Part shown: one piece after another, positions 34,828 through 44,186 of the stretch | Layout of the letters: every line of letters begins with the position of its first letter | How positions within the stretch are numbered: position 1 is the first letter of the stretch | Origin: JAIVGV01 sp031425275 | GTDB taxonomy: Bacteria; Acidobacteriota; Blastocatellia; Pyrinomonadales; Pyrinomonadaceae | Length of the DNA: 64,000 nucleotides | NCBI GenBank assembly: GCA_031425275.1 | Contig: JANPJA010000059.1 | Span: forward strand, 1 to 64,000 | Direction of reading: 5' to 3' | Program-made: the position numbers and the translations under genes | Notes under the pieces: model-generated | Databases searched by the model: none | Told to the model about the DNA's origin: nothing | The model's input: the letters and a program-made list of their open reading frames with translations, nothing else

Positions 34828-36702
34828 CTACTTTTCCTCGTCCTTCCCGCCCGAATAAATCTCGTCGATGAGCGCGCCGAACTTCTCGTCCACGACGCGG
34901 CGCTTGATCTTGAGCGTGGGCGTCATCTCCCCGCCGTCGATGGAGAATTCTTCCGGCAACAGCGCGACGCGGCGGACGCGCTCGTAGTCGTGGAGCGCGG
35001 CGGTGAGCCCCGCCACCTCGCGCTGGACGAGACGGACGACGGCCGGGTCGCGCGCGAGCGCGGCGCGATCCGCGACCGTGCCGGAGCGCGTCTCGCCCTC
35101 CGCCGCCGCCCCGCCGCCTTCGGCGAGCGCGGCGCGCACGGCCTCCCAGTCGGGCACGACGAGGGCGGCCGGGGATTTACGCCCCGCGCCGACGACCACC
35201 ACCTGATTGACGAGCGCGCTTTGCTTGACGAGGCTCTCGATCTGCTGCGGCGCGACGTACTTCCCGTTCGACAGCTTGAACAATTCCTTCTTCCGGTCGG
35301 TGATGAAGAAGTGCCCGTGCTCGTCTTTGTAGCCGACATCGCCGGTCTTGAACCAGCCGTCGGCGGTGAAGACCGCGGCCGTCTCTTGCGGGTGGTTGTA
35401 GTAGCCGCGCATCACGTTCGGCCCGCGCACCAGAATCTCGCCCTCCGGGTCGAGCCGCATCTCGACGCCGGCGAAGGGCAGGCCGACCGAGCCGACCTTG
35501 TTGTCGTCGGGCCGGTTGGCCGAGGCGATGCACGTCTCGGTCATCCCGTAGCCTTGCAGGACGACGATCCCCGCGCCGAGGAAGGCGTAGGAGAGCGCGG
35601 GCGACAGGGGCGCGCCGCCCGAGACGAAATAACGAAGCCGGCCGCCGACGCCCTCGCGCCACTTCGAGAAGACGAGTCGGCTCGCGATCTCGTGTTTGAG
35701 TTCCAGAAGCGGCGGGACGCGCGCGCGCGCGTCCGTCAGCTCCGCGTAGGCGCGGCCCACCCCCAACGCCCACTCGAAAAGATCGCGCCGCCACCCTTTC
35801 GCCGACCGGCCCCGCTTGATGATGCGGTGATAGACCTTCTCGAACAGACGCGGCACGGCCGTCATGATCGTCGGCCGCACGTCTTTGAGGTAGTCGGCCA
35901 GTTGATCGACCGAGGGCGCGTAGTGGACTGACACGCCCGTCCAGCAGAAGACGTAGAAGACCGTGCGCTCGAAGATGTGCGAGAGCGGCAGCACGGAGAG
36001 CGACACGTCGTCGGTCGTGATCGGGAGCGACGAGCCGATGGCGCGGACGTTCGAGGCGAAGTTCGCGTGCGTGAGCATCACCCCTTTCGGCTCGCCCGTA
36101 GTGCCCGAAGTGTAGATGATCGTCGCCAGATCGTCGGGGCCGACGGCGGAGGCGAGCCGGTCGAAGGCTTGCGCGTCGCGCGCGGCGGCCTCGCGCCCCA
36201 CGCGCTCGATCTCCGCGAGCGTCGTCGCCCCCGACTCGGCCGCGGCGCGGTCGTCGTCGAAAAAGACGAGTCGCTCGATTGTGCCGGCCGCCTCGACGCC
36301 CGCGCTCGCGTGGCGGAAGGTGCGCCGGTTCGAGACGAAGAGCGTGCGCGCGCCGGCATCCTCCAGGATGTAGCGCACCTGCTCGACGGCCTGCGTCGTG
36401 TAGATGGGGACGTTGACCGCGCCGAGGCTGAGGATGGCGAGGTCAACAATCGACCACTCGGGGCGGTTCTCCGACAGGAGCGCGACGCGGTCGCCCGCGC
36501 GGACGCCGAGCGCGTCGAGGCCGAGGGCGACCGCGCGCACGCGCGCCGAGAACTCCGCGCCGGAGATGCGCACCCACGCGCCCTCGCGCTTGTGGTTGAG
36601 GGCGTCGGGCTTGGCGTGGCGGCCGAGCGCCGCGAGGCACATCCCCGGCAGCGTCTCCGGCGCGGCGGCGGCGGCGGCGTTGTTGTCGGCGGGCTCAGTC
36701 AT
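34828..36702 (-). CDS. Long-chain acyl-CoA synthetase (AMP-forming), FadD15-like
   Basis: 624 aa. It activates a fatty acid as acyl-AMP and then acyl-CoA. The P-loop YTSGTTGEPKGVMLTH lies near residue 200, the linker VLQGYGMTETC near 390, and DGWFKTGDVGYKDEHG with ITDRKKELFKLSNGKYVAP are A8/A10-type motifs. It resembles eukaryotic-like ACSL proteins. It is the one lipid-metabolism gene here, separated from the glycan genes by hairpins on both sides, and may be unrelated to the cluster. Confidence 0.92.
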   Translation of the reverse strand: MTEPADNNAAAAAAPETLPGMCLAALGRHAKPDALNHKREGAWVRISGAEFSARVRAVALGLDALGVRAGDRVALLSENRPEWSIVDLAILSLGAVNVPIYTTQAVEQVRYILEDAGARTLFVSNRRTFRHASAGVEAAGTIERLVFFDDDRAAAESGATTLAEIERVGREAAARDAQAFDRLASAVGPDDLATIIYTSGTTGEPKGVMLTHANFASNVRAIGSSLPITTDDVSLSVLPLSHIFERTVFYVFCWTGVSVHYAPSVDQLADYLKDVRPTIMTAVPRLFEKVYHRIIKRGRSAKGWRRDLFEWALGVGRAYAELTDARARVPPLLELKHEIASRLVFSKWREGVGGRLRYFVSGGAPLSPALSYAFLGAGIVVLQGYGMTETCIASANRPDDNKVGSVGLPFAGVEMRLDPEGEILVRGPNVMRGYYNHPQETAAVFTADGWFKTGDVGYKDEHGHFFITDRKKELFKLSNGKYVAPQQIESLVKQSALVNQVVVVGAGRKSPAALVVPDWEAVRAALAEGGGAAAEGETRSGTVADRAALARDPAVVRLVQREVAGLTAALHDYERVRRVALLPEEFSIDGGEMTPTLKIKRRVVDEKFGALIDEIYSGGKDEEK

Positions 36703-36711
36703 TTCAGGGCG

Positions 36712-36785
36712 TCAACCGTGAACCGTAAACCGTGACGAGTACGAAGAGGTTCCCCCCTGTCACCCGTCACGGTTTACCCGTCACG
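36712..36785. repeat. Inverted heptamer arrays
   Basis: Heptamers TCAACCG, TGAACCG, TAAACCG (from 36712) face CGTCACG, GTTTACC, CGTCACG (to 36785). A 13-bp perfect stem is formed by 36725-36737 with 36765-36777. The right array includes the stop codon of the uxs gene (36781-36783). It could act as a terminator or 3' mRNA stabiliser. Confidence 0.75.
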
Positions 36786-37737
36786 GCTTGTCGATCCTCG
36801 CGGCGAAGTCCGAGATGGTGCGCGCGAGGCCGTCGCGCAGGGGGATGGTGGGCGACCAGCCGAGCAGGTCGCGCGCGCGCGTGATGTCGGGGCGGCGCTG
36901 GCGCGGGTCGTCTTCGGGCAGCGGGCAGTGCCTGATTTTAACTTCGCGGCCGCACTGCCGCGCCACCTCTTCGGCCAGCTCCAGCATCGAGAACTCCTCC
37001 GGGTTGCCGAGGTTCACGGGGCGGTGAACGTCCGCGCCTTCGCGGCCGTCGCGGTTCATCAGCCGCATCAGACCCTCGACGAGATCGTCCACGTAGCAGA
37101 ACGAGCGCGTCTGCGCGCCGTCGCCGTACAGGGTCAACTCTTCGCCCCTGAGCGCCTGCACGACGAAGTTCGACACGACGCGGCCGTCGCTTTCGAGCAT
37201 CCGCGGGCCGTAGGTGTTAAAGATGCGCGCGATGCGGATGTCCACGTGGTTCTGCCGGTGATAGTCGGTCATCAGCGTCTCGGCGACGCGCTTGCCCTCG
37301 TCGTAACACGATCTGATGCCGATGGGGTTGACGCGCCCCCAGTAAGTCTCGTCCTGCGGGTGGACTTCCGGGTCGCCGTAAACTTCGGAGGTGGACGCTT
37401 GGAGGATGCGCGCGCCGACGCGCTTGGCGAGGCCGAGCATGTTGAGCGTGCCGACGACGTTGGTCTTGACCGTCTTGACCGGGTTGAACTGGTAGTGGAC
37501 GGGCGAGGCCGGGCAGGCGAGATTATAAATCTGATCGACTTCGAGCAGGATCGGCTCGACCACGTCGTGCCGCCGCAACTCGAAGGAGCGCGAGTCGAGC
37601 AGGCGCGCGACGTTCTCGCGGCGGCCCGTGAAGAAGTTGTCGAGGCAGAGAACGTCGTGCCCCGCGGCCAGCAGCCGCTCACACAGGTGCGAGCCGATGA
37701 ACCCCGCCCCGCCAGTGACCAAGACTCTTTTACTCAA
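36781..37737 (-). CDS. uxs: UDP-glucuronate decarboxylase (UDP-xylose synthase)
   Basis: A 318-aa extended short-chain dehydrogenase. The N-terminal GGAGFIGSHL binds NAD, STSEVYGDPEVHPQDE contains the catalytic Ser region and SCYDEGKRVAETL the Tyr-x3-Lys pair. The combination with RIFNTYGPRM and DDPRQRRPDI is typical of UXS. It converts UDP-glucuronate to UDP-xylose. The TTG start at 37737 overlaps the preceding stop as TTGA. The final codons lie in a heptamer array. Confidence 0.88.
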   Translation of the reverse strand: MSKRVLVTGGAGFIGSHLCERLLAAGHDVLCLDNFFTGRRENVARLLDSRSFELRRHDVVEPILLEVDQIYNLACPASPVHYQFNPVKTVKTNVVGTLNMLGLAKRVGARILQASTSEVYGDPEVHPQDETYWGRVNPIGIRSCYDEGKRVAETLMTDYHRQNHVDIRIARIFNTYGPRMLESDGRVVSNFVVQALRGEELTLYGDGAQTRSFCYVDDLVEGLMRLMNRDGREGADVHRPVNLGNPEEFSMLELAEEVARQCGREVKIRHCPLPEDDPRQRRPDITRARDLLGWSPTIPLRDGLARTISDFAARIDKP

Positions 37738-39329
37738 ACCGTCACCTCCCCGGCCCGCCCCTCGCGTTCGTCCTGCCCCCCGCGCGCGCTGCGGCTACTA
37801 CGGCGGCGGCTACTACTGCTGCGGCGGCGGCCGGAGTCCGGCTCCTCGACGCGGGCCGCCGTGGTGGCGAGCGCGGCGAGCAGCAGGAAGAGCAGGCCGT
37901 TCGCCGTCAAGTGGAGTGAGAAGTCGAAGAGGCTGTGGACGAGCGTGCCGAAACAACCGGCCAGCGCGCCCAGCGCGACCCCGCGGCGGAACTTATCGCG
38001 CGACCCCATGCGCGCGAACGCCATCCCGAAGAGCGCGGCGACGAAGACGAGGCCGAGCAGACCGCCGACGATTCCAGCGTCGGCGAAGATTTGCAAATAG
38101 TCGTTGTGGGCCTGTTCCAGACGGGCCGCGCCGCTCGACACATCGTGGCGCGTGTAGGCCACCCCGAACGCGCCGAGGCCCGCGCCGAGCAGCGGGTGCT
38201 CGCGGATGATCTCCTTCGTCCCCCGCCAGAATTCCGCCCGGCCCGTGGTGACGTTCTCGGAGCTGAGCGTGCCGACCGTGCGGTCGATCAATTCCTCGCC
38301 CCCGAAGATCAGCACGCCGGCGAGCAGGGCCGCGGCGCAGGCGAGTTGCAGTCCCGCGCGCGCGAGGAAACTTTGCGCGCGGCCCCCTTCCGCTTCGCCC
38401 CGCCCGCCCTCCGCGCGAGACGCGCGCGCGCGCAGAAGGGCCGCGACCGCGACCGCGAACAGGAGTTGCGCGCCGAGACTCACCGCCCCGCCGCGCGAGG
38501 CCGTCGCGACGAGCGCGATGGCCATCAGGACGACGGCGAAGATGTAGAGCAGCAACAACTCTTTCTTAATCGCGCCCGCGAGCAGCAGCCCGAGCGGAAG
38601 CCCGATGGTCAGCTCCATGTAGGCGGCGAAGTGGTGCCGGTTGATGAACGGGCCGAAGGGCAGCGCGAACTGCGGCTGGCGGAGCCAGTAGATTTGCGTC
38701 GGGTTGAGGAAGTATTGGAGCAGGCCGAAGACTGCGAGCAGCGAGCCGAAGAGGATGAGGGTGCGCACGACCAGCCGGAGCCGCTTCGGCGTGTCGATGA
38801 AGGCCAGCGCGGCGGCGAAGTAGACGGCGAGCGCGCCGAGCTGCACGAGCGTCGTGCGGGTCGCGTAAGGGTCGAGCGAGAGCGGGCGCGCGGGGGAGAG
38901 TCCCGCCGCGTCGCCGCCGCCGCCGAGCGGGAGTAGTTGGACGAGGCCGACGGCGAACAGCCCCGCGAGCGGCAACTGCAAAATGTTCTTACTCACGCGG
39001 AGCGTGCGCGTGCCCCATGCGTCGAGCGCCCAGAGCAGGACGACGAGGCCGGCCCCCGCTTGGAAGACGGCCAGCGACCATGCGTGGACGGTGCCGAAGG
39101 CGAGCGTCGAGAGCACGACCGCGAGGCAGACGAGGAGCAGGACGCAGCGGCCCGCGAGCGTGCGCTCCGCCGCGTCGGGCGCGTGCGCCACTGCCGGTGA
39201 CGACGACGCGCGCGGCGAGCGCGGTGGATCGCCGCCCGGCCGTCGCGGGATCGCGGCGTCGGCGGCGTCGGCGGGCGCGCGGATCAGCGTCTCAGCGGCC
39301 GCCGACTCGTTGGAGGTTGAAATCGTCAT
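37734..39329 (-). CDS. O-antigen ligase/polymerase family protein (Wzy_C), second copy
   Basis: 531 aa with about ten to twelve hydrophobic segments. The Wzy_C region has ALVATASRGGAVSLG, EFWRGTKEIIREHPLLGAGLGAFG and RLEQAHNDYLQIFADAGIVGG with the conserved H-N-D-Y. An Arg/Ser-rich C-terminal tail encoded by triplet repeats (about 37790-37840) follows the last helix. The ATG at 39329 overlaps the TPR gene's end by 38 bp. With the upstream TPR-CBM protein it may form a polymerase or ligase complex. Confidence 0.85.
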   Translation of the reverse strand: MTISTSNESAAAETLIRAPADAADAAIPRRPGGDPPRSPRASSSPAVAHAPDAAERTLAGRCVLLLVCLAVVLSTLAFGTVHAWSLAVFQAGAGLVVLLWALDAWGTRTLRVSKNILQLPLAGLFAVGLVQLLPLGGGGDAAGLSPARPLSLDPYATRTTLVQLGALAVYFAAALAFIDTPKRLRLVVRTLILFGSLLAVFGLLQYFLNPTQIYWLRQPQFALPFGPFINRHHFAAYMELTIGLPLGLLLAGAIKKELLLLYIFAVVLMAIALVATASRGGAVSLGAQLLFAVAVAALLRARASRAEGGRGEAEGGRAQSFLARAGLQLACAAALLAGVLIFGGEELIDRTVGTLSSENVTTGRAEFWRGTKEIIREHPLLGAGLGAFGVAYTRHDVSSGAARLEQAHNDYLQIFADAGIVGGLLGLVFVAALFGMAFARMGSRDKFRRGVALGALAGCFGTLVHSLFDFSLHLTANGLLFLLLAALATTAARVEEPDSGRRRSSSSRRRSSRSARGGQDEREGRAGEVTV

Positions 39330-40626
39330 ACCAGACTTTCCCGAAGACGGGGCAGACCGCCAAGAGACACGGCTCGCGCTCGACCCGCACGGAGACGGCC
39401 TCCGCGCGCGGCCCCGTCGTGAATTCGAGCACGACCTGCCGCCACGCGCTCGTGCCCAGGGGGAGGGGCGCGGAGACGGCGAGCCGCGGCTGCCCCGCCG
39501 CGCCGCCCGCTTCCTCGACGAGCGTGACGAAGGTGTTCGTGCCCTCCAGCTTCTCCGTGCGGACGTAGTGTTCGAGCCGGTAGCGCGTCGCGGGCCGGAC
39601 GGCCAACAACTGCGAGACGTTGCGGAAGGCCAGCGTGTTGGACGAGTCGAAGACGACGCGCAGCGAGTGCGCCCCGCCGCGCGGCTCGCGCGCGTCGAGG
39701 TTGATTTGCGCGCCGGGCACCGGCGTGATCTGCCACTCGAAATAATTCTTCCCCGCCGGGCCGACGCCCGACTCGAAACCGCCATTCTTGATCCGCTCCG
39801 TCTCCGGCAAATCGCCCCCGGCCGCGCCCGCCGCGCCCGCCAACTCGCGCTCGATTGAGAGCGCGTCGTGGAAGCGCTTGCTCTCGACGAACGTGCGGCG
39901 GAGTCGCTCGCCGAGCGCGCCCTGCTCGCGGCGGCCCGTGTCGTCGAGCGCGCGCCAGAGTCCCGCCGCCTCGTCCAGTTTCCCGCGCCCGATGAGGTAG
40001 TCGGCCAGCGCGGCGCGCGCCGCCGCCGACTCGCCCGCCGTCTCCAACATCTTTTGCATGTCGCCGCCGAACGCGCCCCACGTCATGTTGAAGACCTGCG
40101 GGCGGTACTTCGCCGGGTCGGCGTCGCCCGCGCGCCGCAACTCGGCGAAAGCCTCTTCGGCGCGGCCCTGCCGCAGCAGCAAATTGCCGAGATACCAGCG
40201 CGGCTCCGGGTAGTTGGGCGCGAGTTCGGCCGCGCGCCGCAGGGCACTCTCCGCCCCGCCTTGATCGCCCACCGCGCCGCGCGCCCGGCCCACTTCGACC
40301 CACAGGCGGAAGTCGTTCGGCGACAAGCTCGCGGCGCGCTCGTAGCCCCGGACGGCCCCGGCCAGTTCGTCGGGCAGGAAACTATTCTCGGCGAGGCGCG
40401 CGAGCGTGAAGTGCGTCTGCGGATCGTCGGGCGCGAGGCGGGCGGCGGTGCGGGCCACGTCGCCCGCCGACGCGCCCTCGACCTGCGGCACCCACAACGC
40501 GACCTCGTTGCCCAAGCCCCACCGCCCCGCCGACCACACGCCCCACCCCACGACCGCCAGCGGCACGACGAGCAGCACGCGCCGCCACAGCGCGCCGAGG
40601 TTGATGGTTGCGATCTGATCAGCCAT
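39292..40626 (-). CDS. Membrane-anchored TPR protein with C-terminal carbohydrate-binding-like domain
   Basis: 444 aa. A hydrophobic anchor (about 14-32) precedes several TPR-type helices, for instance PQTHFTLARLAENS, AESALRRAAELAPNYPEPRWYLGNLLLRQG. Residues about 275-440 have a jelly-roll-like CBM/CenC pattern (NGGFESG, NYFEWQITPVPG, VWYDDFNLQRV). It is probably periplasmic and may support the ligase downstream. Function is inferred from domains only. Confidence 0.8.
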   Translation of the reverse strand: MADQIATINLGALWRRVLLVVPLAVVGWGVWSAGRWGLGNEVALWVPQVEGASAGDVARTAARLAPDDPQTHFTLARLAENSFLPDELAGAVRGYERAASLSPNDFRLWVEVGRARGAVGDQGGAESALRRAAELAPNYPEPRWYLGNLLLRQGRAEEAFAELRRAGDADPAKYRPQVFNMTWGAFGGDMQKMLETAGESAAARAALADYLIGRGKLDEAAGLWRALDDTGRREQGALGERLRRTFVESKRFHDALSIERELAGAAGAAGGDLPETERIKNGGFESGVGPAGKNYFEWQITPVPGAQINLDAREPRGGAHSLRVVFDSSNTLAFRNVSQLLAVRPATRYRLEHYVRTEKLEGTNTFVTLVEEAGGAAGQPRLAVSAPLPLGTSAWRQVVLEFTTGPRAEAVSVRVEREPCLLAVCPVFGKVWYDDFNLQRVGGR

Positions 40627-40627
40627 T

Positions 40628-40744
40628 GGTCAGTAGTCGGTAGTCAGTGGTCGGTTGTTTTAGTGATTATGAACCTTGATTGATCTCTTTAACGTGTCGC
40701 GCGTAAGTCACCAACAACGGACAACTGGCCACTGACGACGGACT
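40628..40744. repeat. Inverted heptamer arrays in 116-bp gap
   Basis: Left array 40628-40655: GGTCAGT, AGTCGGT, AGTCAGT, GGTCGGT, starting two bases from the TPR gene's start codon. Right array 40710-40744: ACCAACA, ACGGACA, ACTGGCC, ACTGACG, ACGGACT, running into the stop of the WecA-fusion gene (40743-40745). The two arrays share reverse-complementary words such as GTCAGTGG and could pair. Confidence 0.75.
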
Positions 40745-42548
40745 AATCAATCTTCTCCAACTCGATGCGCATCCGCTTGAGCGAGACGCCGGCGGCCTCG
40801 CAGTCGCCTTTGATCTCGGCGAGCCGCTCGGCCGTGATCTGAACGCTGGAGATGAGCACTTCGGCGACGCGGTGGTCGGTGCAGATCGAGCGCAAGGAGC
40901 CGTTGCCGCCGAAGACTCGCAGGCCGTGAATCTTCTTCCCCTTCTTGAGCGGGTCGTCATCGACGAAGCCGACGGGGGTCAGCCCCAGCTCGCGGTTGTT
41001 TAAGACCTCGCGCAGGAGGAGTTCGCCGCCGTCGCCCGCGCCGTAGATGAGCACGCGCCGCGAGTCGCCGCCGGCCCCGCCCGCCGGCAGCACGCGGCGG
41101 AAGAAGCGGAAGGCCAGCCGGCTCCCGGCGAGCGCGAGGAACAGGATCATCGTGTCGGCCACGAAGACGGCGCGCGACAGCCCCTCGAAGCGGAAGGCGA
41201 CGAGCAGCGTGATGATGCTCCCGACCCCGCCGAGCACGACGGCCTTCGCGAAGACGATCAAACTGTCGATGGAGATGTAGCGCCACAAGCCCCGATAGAC
41301 GCCGGCCGCGAGGAAGGCGAAGAGCTTGACGGAGATGAGCACGGGGATCGTGCGCAGGAAGAGTTGCCACTGGTGCTGCTCGGCCATCGACCCGTAGAGC
41401 AGCGTGTAGGCGCAGTAGTACGAGAGGATGACGAGCACCACGTCGAGCGTCACCTCGAAGATGCGCCGCTTGTACGAGAGATCGACGAAGAAGGCCACGA
41501 GCGGCTTCTCTCTGGCGCGCAAGACTTCCTCGTCGTCGTAAACCTTGACGCCCGCCAGATACACGCCGACGAGCGTGAGCACGACCGAGAAGCCGGCGAT
41601 GACGGCGATGCTCACGTCGAAGGTGAACCGCTGCGCGACGAGCGCGATGAAGCCGGAGAAGGCCGCGAAGGCGTAGAGCATCCAGACGGCCCGCCGCTCG
41701 GAGAGGCCGAGCGCGACGAGCCGGTGCGACGTGTGGTCGCGCCCGCCCTGCGAGACGGAGCGGCCCGACAGTTTGCGCAGGAGCGTGACGAAGGTCGTGT
41801 CGAAGATCGGGATGAGCAGGATCAGGACGGGGACGGCGACGACCACCATGTAGGAGCGCGAGCGCGCGCCCTGCGCGCTGAGCAACGCCGTCGCGGCGAG
41901 GAAGAAGCCGACGAACAGCGACCCGCAGTCGCCCATGAAGATCGAGGCCGGGTTCGAGTTGTAAACCAGATAGCCGGCGAGCGCGGCGGCGAACACGCCG
42001 AGCAGCAACGCCTCGGCCGGCCGCCCGCTGCCGAGGAAGCTGATGGCGATGAAGCCGGCGGCGATGGCCGAGATGCCGGCGGCCAGCCCGTCCATGTTGT
42101 CGAGCAGGTTGACGGCGTTCGTGATGCCGACGAGCCAGACCACCGTGACGACCATGTTGACGAGGGCCGAGCCAGTCCACGGCAGCGTCAGCCCGTAATA
42201 GACGACGACGGCCGCGCCCATCAACTGCCCGACCAGCTTCTGGTACGGCTTGATCAGCAGGATGTCGTCGATCAGTCCGACGAGGAACAGGAAGCTGCTG
42301 CCGGCCAACACCACCCACCCGTAAGGCTCGTGCGGCATCCGGCCCTTGAAGACGGCGTAACTGATCACGACGGTCAGAAAGATGGCGACGCCGCCCATCA
42401 TCGCCGTCGGCTGCTTGTGCCAGCGGTCGGCCCGCGGGCGCGCGACGAACCCGCGCGAGCGCGCCGCCGCGCGCACCACGGGCGTCAGCGCGAGCGCCAG
42501 CGCAAACGACACCGCCACGGGAAGAAACTGTAGAACACCCACAGGCAT
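40743..42548 (-). CDS. WecA/MraY-type polyprenyl-phosphate sugar-1-phosphate transferase fused to CapD-like N-terminal half
   Basis: 601 aa. Residues 1-335 are a polytopic UndP-HexNAc-1-P transferase: GLIDDILL (Asp94-Asp95), NAVNLLDNMDGLAAG (144-158), GDCGSLFVGF and GRDHTSHRL. Residues about 350-600 carry four more hydrophobic helices and a Rossmann-type CoA_binding_3 region (RRVLIYGAGDGGELLLREVL). The latter resembles the N-terminal half of CapD/PglF dehydratases without the catalytic SDR part. It probably starts glycan assembly on undecaprenyl phosphate; the second half may bind a nucleotide sugar. Confidence 0.88.
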   Translation of the reverse strand: MPVGVLQFLPVAVSFALALALTPVVRAAARSRGFVARPRADRWHKQPTAMMGGVAIFLTVVISYAVFKGRMPHEPYGWVVLAGSSFLFLVGLIDDILLIKPYQKLVGQLMGAAVVVYYGLTLPWTGSALVNMVVTVVWLVGITNAVNLLDNMDGLAAGISAIAAGFIAISFLGSGRPAEALLLGVFAAALAGYLVYNSNPASIFMGDCGSLFVGFFLAATALLSAQGARSRSYMVVVAVPVLILLIPIFDTTFVTLLRKLSGRSVSQGGRDHTSHRLVALGLSERRAVWMLYAFAAFSGFIALVAQRFTFDVSIAVIAGFSVVLTLVGVYLAGVKVYDDEEVLRAREKPLVAFFVDLSYKRRIFEVTLDVVLVILSYYCAYTLLYGSMAEQHQWQLFLRTIPVLISVKLFAFLAAGVYRGLWRYISIDSLIVFAKAVVLGGVGSIITLLVAFRFEGLSRAVFVADTMILFLALAGSRLAFRFFRRVLPAGGAGGDSRRVLIYGAGDGGELLLREVLNNRELGLTPVGFVDDDPLKKGKKIHGLRVFGGNGSLRSICTDHRVAEVLISSVQITAERLAEIKGDCEAAGVSLKRMRIELEKID

Positions 42549-42702
42549 AATGGCTTAGGAACTAAAGTCGGATTCTGGGACTGACTGGAAAGCTATTCGA
42601 TGCGTCGTGAGAAATCAAGCACGCAAGACGCGCCCGCGCCGACACGGGTCGCGAGCGGCCTCGGGCCACGGGGGAAACCCGGACGTGAATCCGCTTTCGC
42701 GT

Positions 42703-43143
42703 TTAAGTCCCGGCCTGCGGAACCGGCGGCGGGCGGTGAAGCTCGAACCGCACTTCGCCCTTGTCCGTCATCTCGACGCGAGTCCAACCCAAGTGCGCGT
42801 AGAATCCTTCCGCACGGCTGCCGGGCTCCGTCGTCAGCCAGATGTTCTCGCACCCTTCGCGCCAGAGCCAGCCCACGGCCCGCCCCAGTAACGCCGCGCC
42901 CAGACCCCGCCGCTCCCACTCGGGGAGCAGGAACAGCGCCCAGATCATCGACTCCTCGCGGTCGGCCATGCTGAACCCGACGACTTGCCCTTCGTATTCG
43001 GCGACCCAGCCCCTGCCCCGCACTTCAAGCCCGGCCACAAGCCGCTCCGGCGGGATGTCGCTCGTCAGGACGTTCTCTTTGACGGCCCCGCGCACCGCCG
43101 CCAGAGCGGGAACATCGTCGCGACTTGCTTCACGAATCAACAT
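42703..43143 (-). CDS. GNAT family N-acetyltransferase
   Basis: 146 aa, the usual GNAT length. MLIREASRDDVPALAAVRGAV, the acetyl-CoA loop PEWERRGLGAALLGRA and the end EGFYAHLGWTRVEM follow motif order C-A-B. I chose the ATG at 43143, behind GAGGTGG. It may acetylate an amino sugar or be a stray gene. The 154 bp after it holds nothing I recognise. Confidence 0.85.
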   Translation of the reverse strand: MLIREASRDDVPALAAVRGAVKENVLTSDIPPERLVAGLEVRGRGWVAEYEGQVVGFSMADREESMIWALFLLPEWERRGLGAALLGRAVGWLWREGCENIWLTTEPGSRAEGFYAHLGWTRVEMTDKGEVRFELHRPPPVPQAGT

Positions 43144-43218
43144 CGCCGCCACCTCGGGCCGTAAACAAACTGCCCGTCTCACCCTTGACCGCGCACGCCC
43201 GACGCCCGACGGCGGAAG

Positions 43219-44181
43219 CTACTGCCCGCTGTGGTGGGCGATGACTTTTGCGAGGATGCCGTCGAGCCGTTCCTTCGGCTCGAAGCCGACGAGGTTGTGC
43301 ACCTTCGTGATGTCGGGGACGCGGCGCGGCATGTCCTCGAAGCCCTCCTCGTAAGCTTCGTCGTAGGGGACGAAGACGATCTCGGACTTCGAGCCGGTCA
43401 GAGCTTTGACGCGGCGCGCGACCTCGACGATGGAGACCTCCTCGTTCGAGCCGATGTTGAAGACCTCGCCGACGGCCTCGTCCTTGTCCATCAGCCCCGC
43501 GAGCGCGCCCACCACGTCGCCCACGTAGCCGAAGCAGCGCGTCTGCTCGCCGGAGCCGTAAACCGTGATGGGTCGGCCCGCCAGCGCCTGCCGCACGAAC
43601 GTCGGGATGACCATCCCGTACTGACCCGTTTGGCGCGGCCCCACCGTGTTGAAGAGCCGGACGACGACGGTCGGCAACTTCTTCTCGCGCCAGTAGGCGA
43701 GGGCGAGAAATTCGTCGATGGCTTTGGAGCAGGCGTAAGACCAGCGGCCCTTGGTGGTTGCGCCCATCACGAGGTTGCCGTCCTCGCGGAAAGGCACCTC
43801 GGTCGAGAGGCCATACACCTCGGAGGTCGAGGTGATCAGCACCTTGCGCTTCTTCTTGTTGGCGAGGGCCAGCACCGTCTCCGTGCCGCGCACGTTTGTC
43901 TCGATGGTTCGGACGGGGCTTTCGACGATCAGCTTGACGCCGACGGCCGCCGCGAGGTGGAAGACCACGTCGCACCCGTCGATCATCTCGGCGAGGAGCG
44001 GCTGGTTGTGGACGCTGTCGATGGTGTAGTGGAAGCGCGGGTGCTTTTTCAGGTGCGCGATGTTCTCGATGGAGCCGGTGGAGAGATCGTCGATGATCGA
44101 GACCTCGTCGCCGCGCTCCAGATAAGCGTCCGACAAATGCGACCCGATGAAGCCCGCGCCGCCCGTGATCAAAACTCGCAA
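43219..44181 (-). CDS. NAD-dependent epimerase/dehydratase (UDP-glucose 4-epimerase-like)
   Basis: 320-aa extended SDR. MRVLITGGAGFIGSHL is the NAD loop, STSEVYG the catalytic Ser region and SYACSKAIDE the Tyr-x3-Lys pair; RLFNTVGPRQTGQYGMVIPTFV follows. I chose the TTG at 44181, with AGGGGA ten bases upstream and 6 bp after the GT4 stop. Whether it is a 4-epimerase of UDP-glucose, UDP-GlcA or UDP-GlcNAc is undetermined. Confidence 0.87.
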   Translation of the reverse strand: MRVLITGGAGFIGSHLSDAYLERGDEVSIIDDLSTGSIENIAHLKKHPRFHYTIDSVHNQPLLAEMIDGCDVVFHLAAAVGVKLIVESPVRTIETNVRGTETVLALANKKKRKVLITSTSEVYGLSTEVPFREDGNLVMGATTKGRWSYACSKAIDEFLALAYWREKKLPTVVVRLFNTVGPRQTGQYGMVIPTFVRQALAGRPITVYGSGEQTRCFGYVGDVVGALAGLMDKDEAVGEVFNIGSNEEVSIVEVARRVKALTGSKSEIVFVPYDEAYEEGFEDMPRRVPDITKVHNLVGFEPKERLDGILAKVIAHHSGQ

Positions 44182-44186
44182 AATGA

